From the NCBI RefSeq assembly GCF_012726295.1, contig NZ_JABAOB010000001.1, positions 1,116,001 to 1,180,000 of the forward strand: DNA of 64,000 nt, written 5' to 3'. The position numbers and the translations under genes are program-made. The notes beneath the pieces were generated by a model. The model searched no databases. It was not told the origin of the DNA and worked only from the letters and a program-made list of their open reading frames with translations. Numbering within the stretch: position 1 is the first letter of the stretch; each line of letters begins with the position of its first letter. This document shows, piece by piece, positions 62,655-64,000 of the stretch. The DNA is from Chitinophaga sp. Ak27. Its GTDB lineage: Bacteria > Bacteroidota > Bacteroidia > Chitinophagales > Chitinophagaceae.

Positions 62655-64000
62655 ATGAGAGAAAGTATTGTACTGCCGCTTGAAGCGGTGGGCATGGACG
62701 CTATTGCCCTGGTAGGAGGCAAATCGGCCTCATTGGGCGAAATGATTGCTAACCTCTCCAAAGCCGGCGTAGCGGTGCCTTCCGGGTTTGCCATCACCAC
62801 CAACGCTTACTACGAATTCATGAAACAAAGCGGGCTGGAAGAATTTATTGCAGAACAGGTGGCTACCGTCGATTTCAATGATATCATTACCCTCCGCCGG
62901 GCGGGGCAAAAAATCAGGCAAGCCATCAGCAGCACCCGGTTTCCCCATGAACTCAGCCAGGAAATTATTGCCGCCTACTATGCCCTGTCGCAGCAATACG
63001 GGCAAGACCAGACCGACGTGGCCGTGAGATCTTCCGCTACTGCGGAAGACCTTCCCGATGCATCCTTTGCGGGTCAACAGGAAACTTTCCTCAACGTAAG
63101 GGGCCCCGCAGCATTGATCGATGCCGTAAGAAACTGTTTCGCTTCCCTGTTCACCGACCGTGCTATCAGCTATCGCCGCAACTTTGGATACGACGATTTC
63201 AGCATAGGCTTATCTGTATGCGTACAGAAAATGGTACGTGCCGACCTGGGCGCTTCCGGGGTAGCTTTTTCTCTCGACACAGAATCCGGGTTTAAAGATG
63301 TAGTGGTAATCAACGGCTCCTGGGGGCTGGGAGAAATGGTGGTGCAGGGCGCCATATCCCCTGATGAATTTATCGTATTCAAGCCTTGTATGCAGGAAGG
63401 ATACACCCCCATTATTGAGAAAAAAATGGGCGTGAAGGATAAGAAAATGGTGTACGGCGAAAGCAGCGATCAACGCACCAGGATTATCCCGGTGGAGAAA
63501 AAGCAGCAACACCACTTCTGTTTAAATGATAGGCAAATCATGCAACTCGCCACGTGGGTACGTTGTATTGAAGACTACTACTCTGAAAAGAAAGGACGCT
63601 GGTGTCCAATGGATATAGAATGGGCGGTAGATGGACTTACTAATGAACTGTATATCGTACAGGCCCGTCCGGAAACCATCCACTCCCGGAAAGATCATAA
63701 CCAGATATCTTCTTTTGCCATTCACCATAATGGCTCCCTGCCTAAAGTATTGCTGAAAGGCATCGCCGTAGGCGATAAAATTGCCGCCGGCAAAGTAAAT
63801 ATTCTCTTTTCCCTCGACAACCGTTTAATTACAGGCAGTGAATTTAAACCCGGCGACATCCTGGTCACCGACATGACAGATCCCGACTGGGAGCCTATCA
63901 TGAAAATGGCTTCCGCTATCGTTACCAACAAGGGCGGGCGTACCTGCCACGCGGCTATCGTAGCCCGTGAAATGGGCATACCTGCCATTGTTGGCTGCGG
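62655..64000 (+). CDS. ppsA: Phosphoenolpyruvate synthase, 5' part (runs off the window)
   Basis: The first 448 codons of pyruvate,water dikinase, which makes phosphoenolpyruvate from pyruvate and ATP for gluconeogenesis. The ATP-grasp domain starts at residue 12 (VGMDAIALVGGKSASLGEMI), has VRSSATAEDLPDASFAGQQE and SGVAFSLDTESGF, and is followed by the swivelling phosphohistidine domain with H432 in GGRTCHAAIVAREMG. No frameshift is seen. The ATG at 62655 gives the family N-terminus. A PEP synthase is expected in an organism that lives on sugars entering as pyruvate or 2-oxoglutarate. The gene is cut by the window end. Confidence 0.95.
   Translation, partial: MRESIVLPLEAVGMDAIALVGGKSASLGEMIANLSKAGVAVPSGFAITTNAYYEFMKQSGLEEFIAEQVATVDFNDIITLRRAGQKIRQAISSTRFPHELSQEIIAAYYALSQQYGQDQTDVAVRSSATAEDLPDASFAGQQETFLNVRGPAALIDAVRNCFASLFTDRAISYRRNFGYDDFSIGLSVCVQKMVRADLGASGVAFSLDTESGFKDVVVINGSWGLGEMVVQGAISPDEFIVFKPCMQEGYTPIIEKKMGVKDKKMVYGESSDQRTRIIPVEKKQQHHFCLNDRQIMQLATWVRCIEDYYSEKKGRWCPMDIEWAVDGLTNELYIVQARPETIHSRKDHNQISSFAIHHNGSLPKVLLKGIAVGDKIAAGKVNILFSLDNRLITGSEFKPGDILVTDMTDPDWEPIMKMASAIVTNKGGRTCHAAIVAREMGIPAIVGC

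Overview
The window reads as a chromosomal segment of a glycan-degrading member of the Bacteroidota, most likely Chitinophagaceae and close to Chitinophaga. The reasons are four SusC/SusD pairs whose SusC proteins carry N-terminal STN domains, FecR/ECF sigma gene pairs beside three of them, many secreted glycoside hydrolases, TAnnTTTG-type promoter elements and few Shine-Dalgarno sites. No rRNA, tRNA, CRISPR array, insertion sequence or phage gene was seen. Coding density is high, and no gap between genes exceeds 300 bp (the longest is 35158-35449).

Layout. 119-5011: a SusC/SusD pair whose upstream regulators lie outside the window. 5116-9567 (minus): a run of small cytoplasmic genes: CYTH phosphohydrolase, DinB-like protein, Nudix hydrolase, a conserved unknown protein, flavin reductase, an ECF42-type sigma factor and its YCII/DGPF partner. 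9740-19052: a LacI-family regulator, a plus-strand operon (GH172 glycosidase, ketoglutarate-semialdehyde-type aldehyde dehydrogenase, SDR dehydrogenase, DUF6786-like lipoprotein, FAH-family sugar-acid dehydratase) and a convergent GH116 enzyme. A 16-bp palindrome related to GCTTAAACGTTTAAGC precedes all three transcription units, so they look like one local regulon. The inferred job is release and oxidative (Weimberg-type) breakdown of a pentose, with D-arabinofuranose the best guess.

19290-28214 (minus): sigma, FecR, SusC, SusD, a HExxH metallohydrolase lipoprotein and a DUF4302-like lipoprotein. 28428-35157 (minus): sigma, FecR, SusC, SusD with no linked enzyme. 35450-44622: DinB-like protein, outer membrane barrel, exported Gfo/Idh/MocA oxidoreductase, OmpA-type lipoprotein, a multidomain GH31 enzyme, a GntP permease and a Cys/Met-metabolism PLP enzyme. 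44773-55224 (plus): a polysaccharide utilisation locus with sigma, FecR, SusC, SusD, GH2 and GH29, probably for a fucosylated galactoside. 55299-64000: a DUF5686 outer membrane protein, a beta-hydroxyacid dehydrogenase-like enzyme, an SLH-like/PrcB-like protein, a GH127 arabinofuranosidase, an Lrp/AsnC regulator and the 5' part of phosphoenolpyruvate synthase.

Beyond genes, the main signals are the LacI operator set and two families of hairpins at gene 3' ends. One family is built from 7-bp GCTTTNN units (around 5.0, 36.0 and 38.0 kb). The other is built from 8-bp units ending in AAAG (around 55.2 kb).
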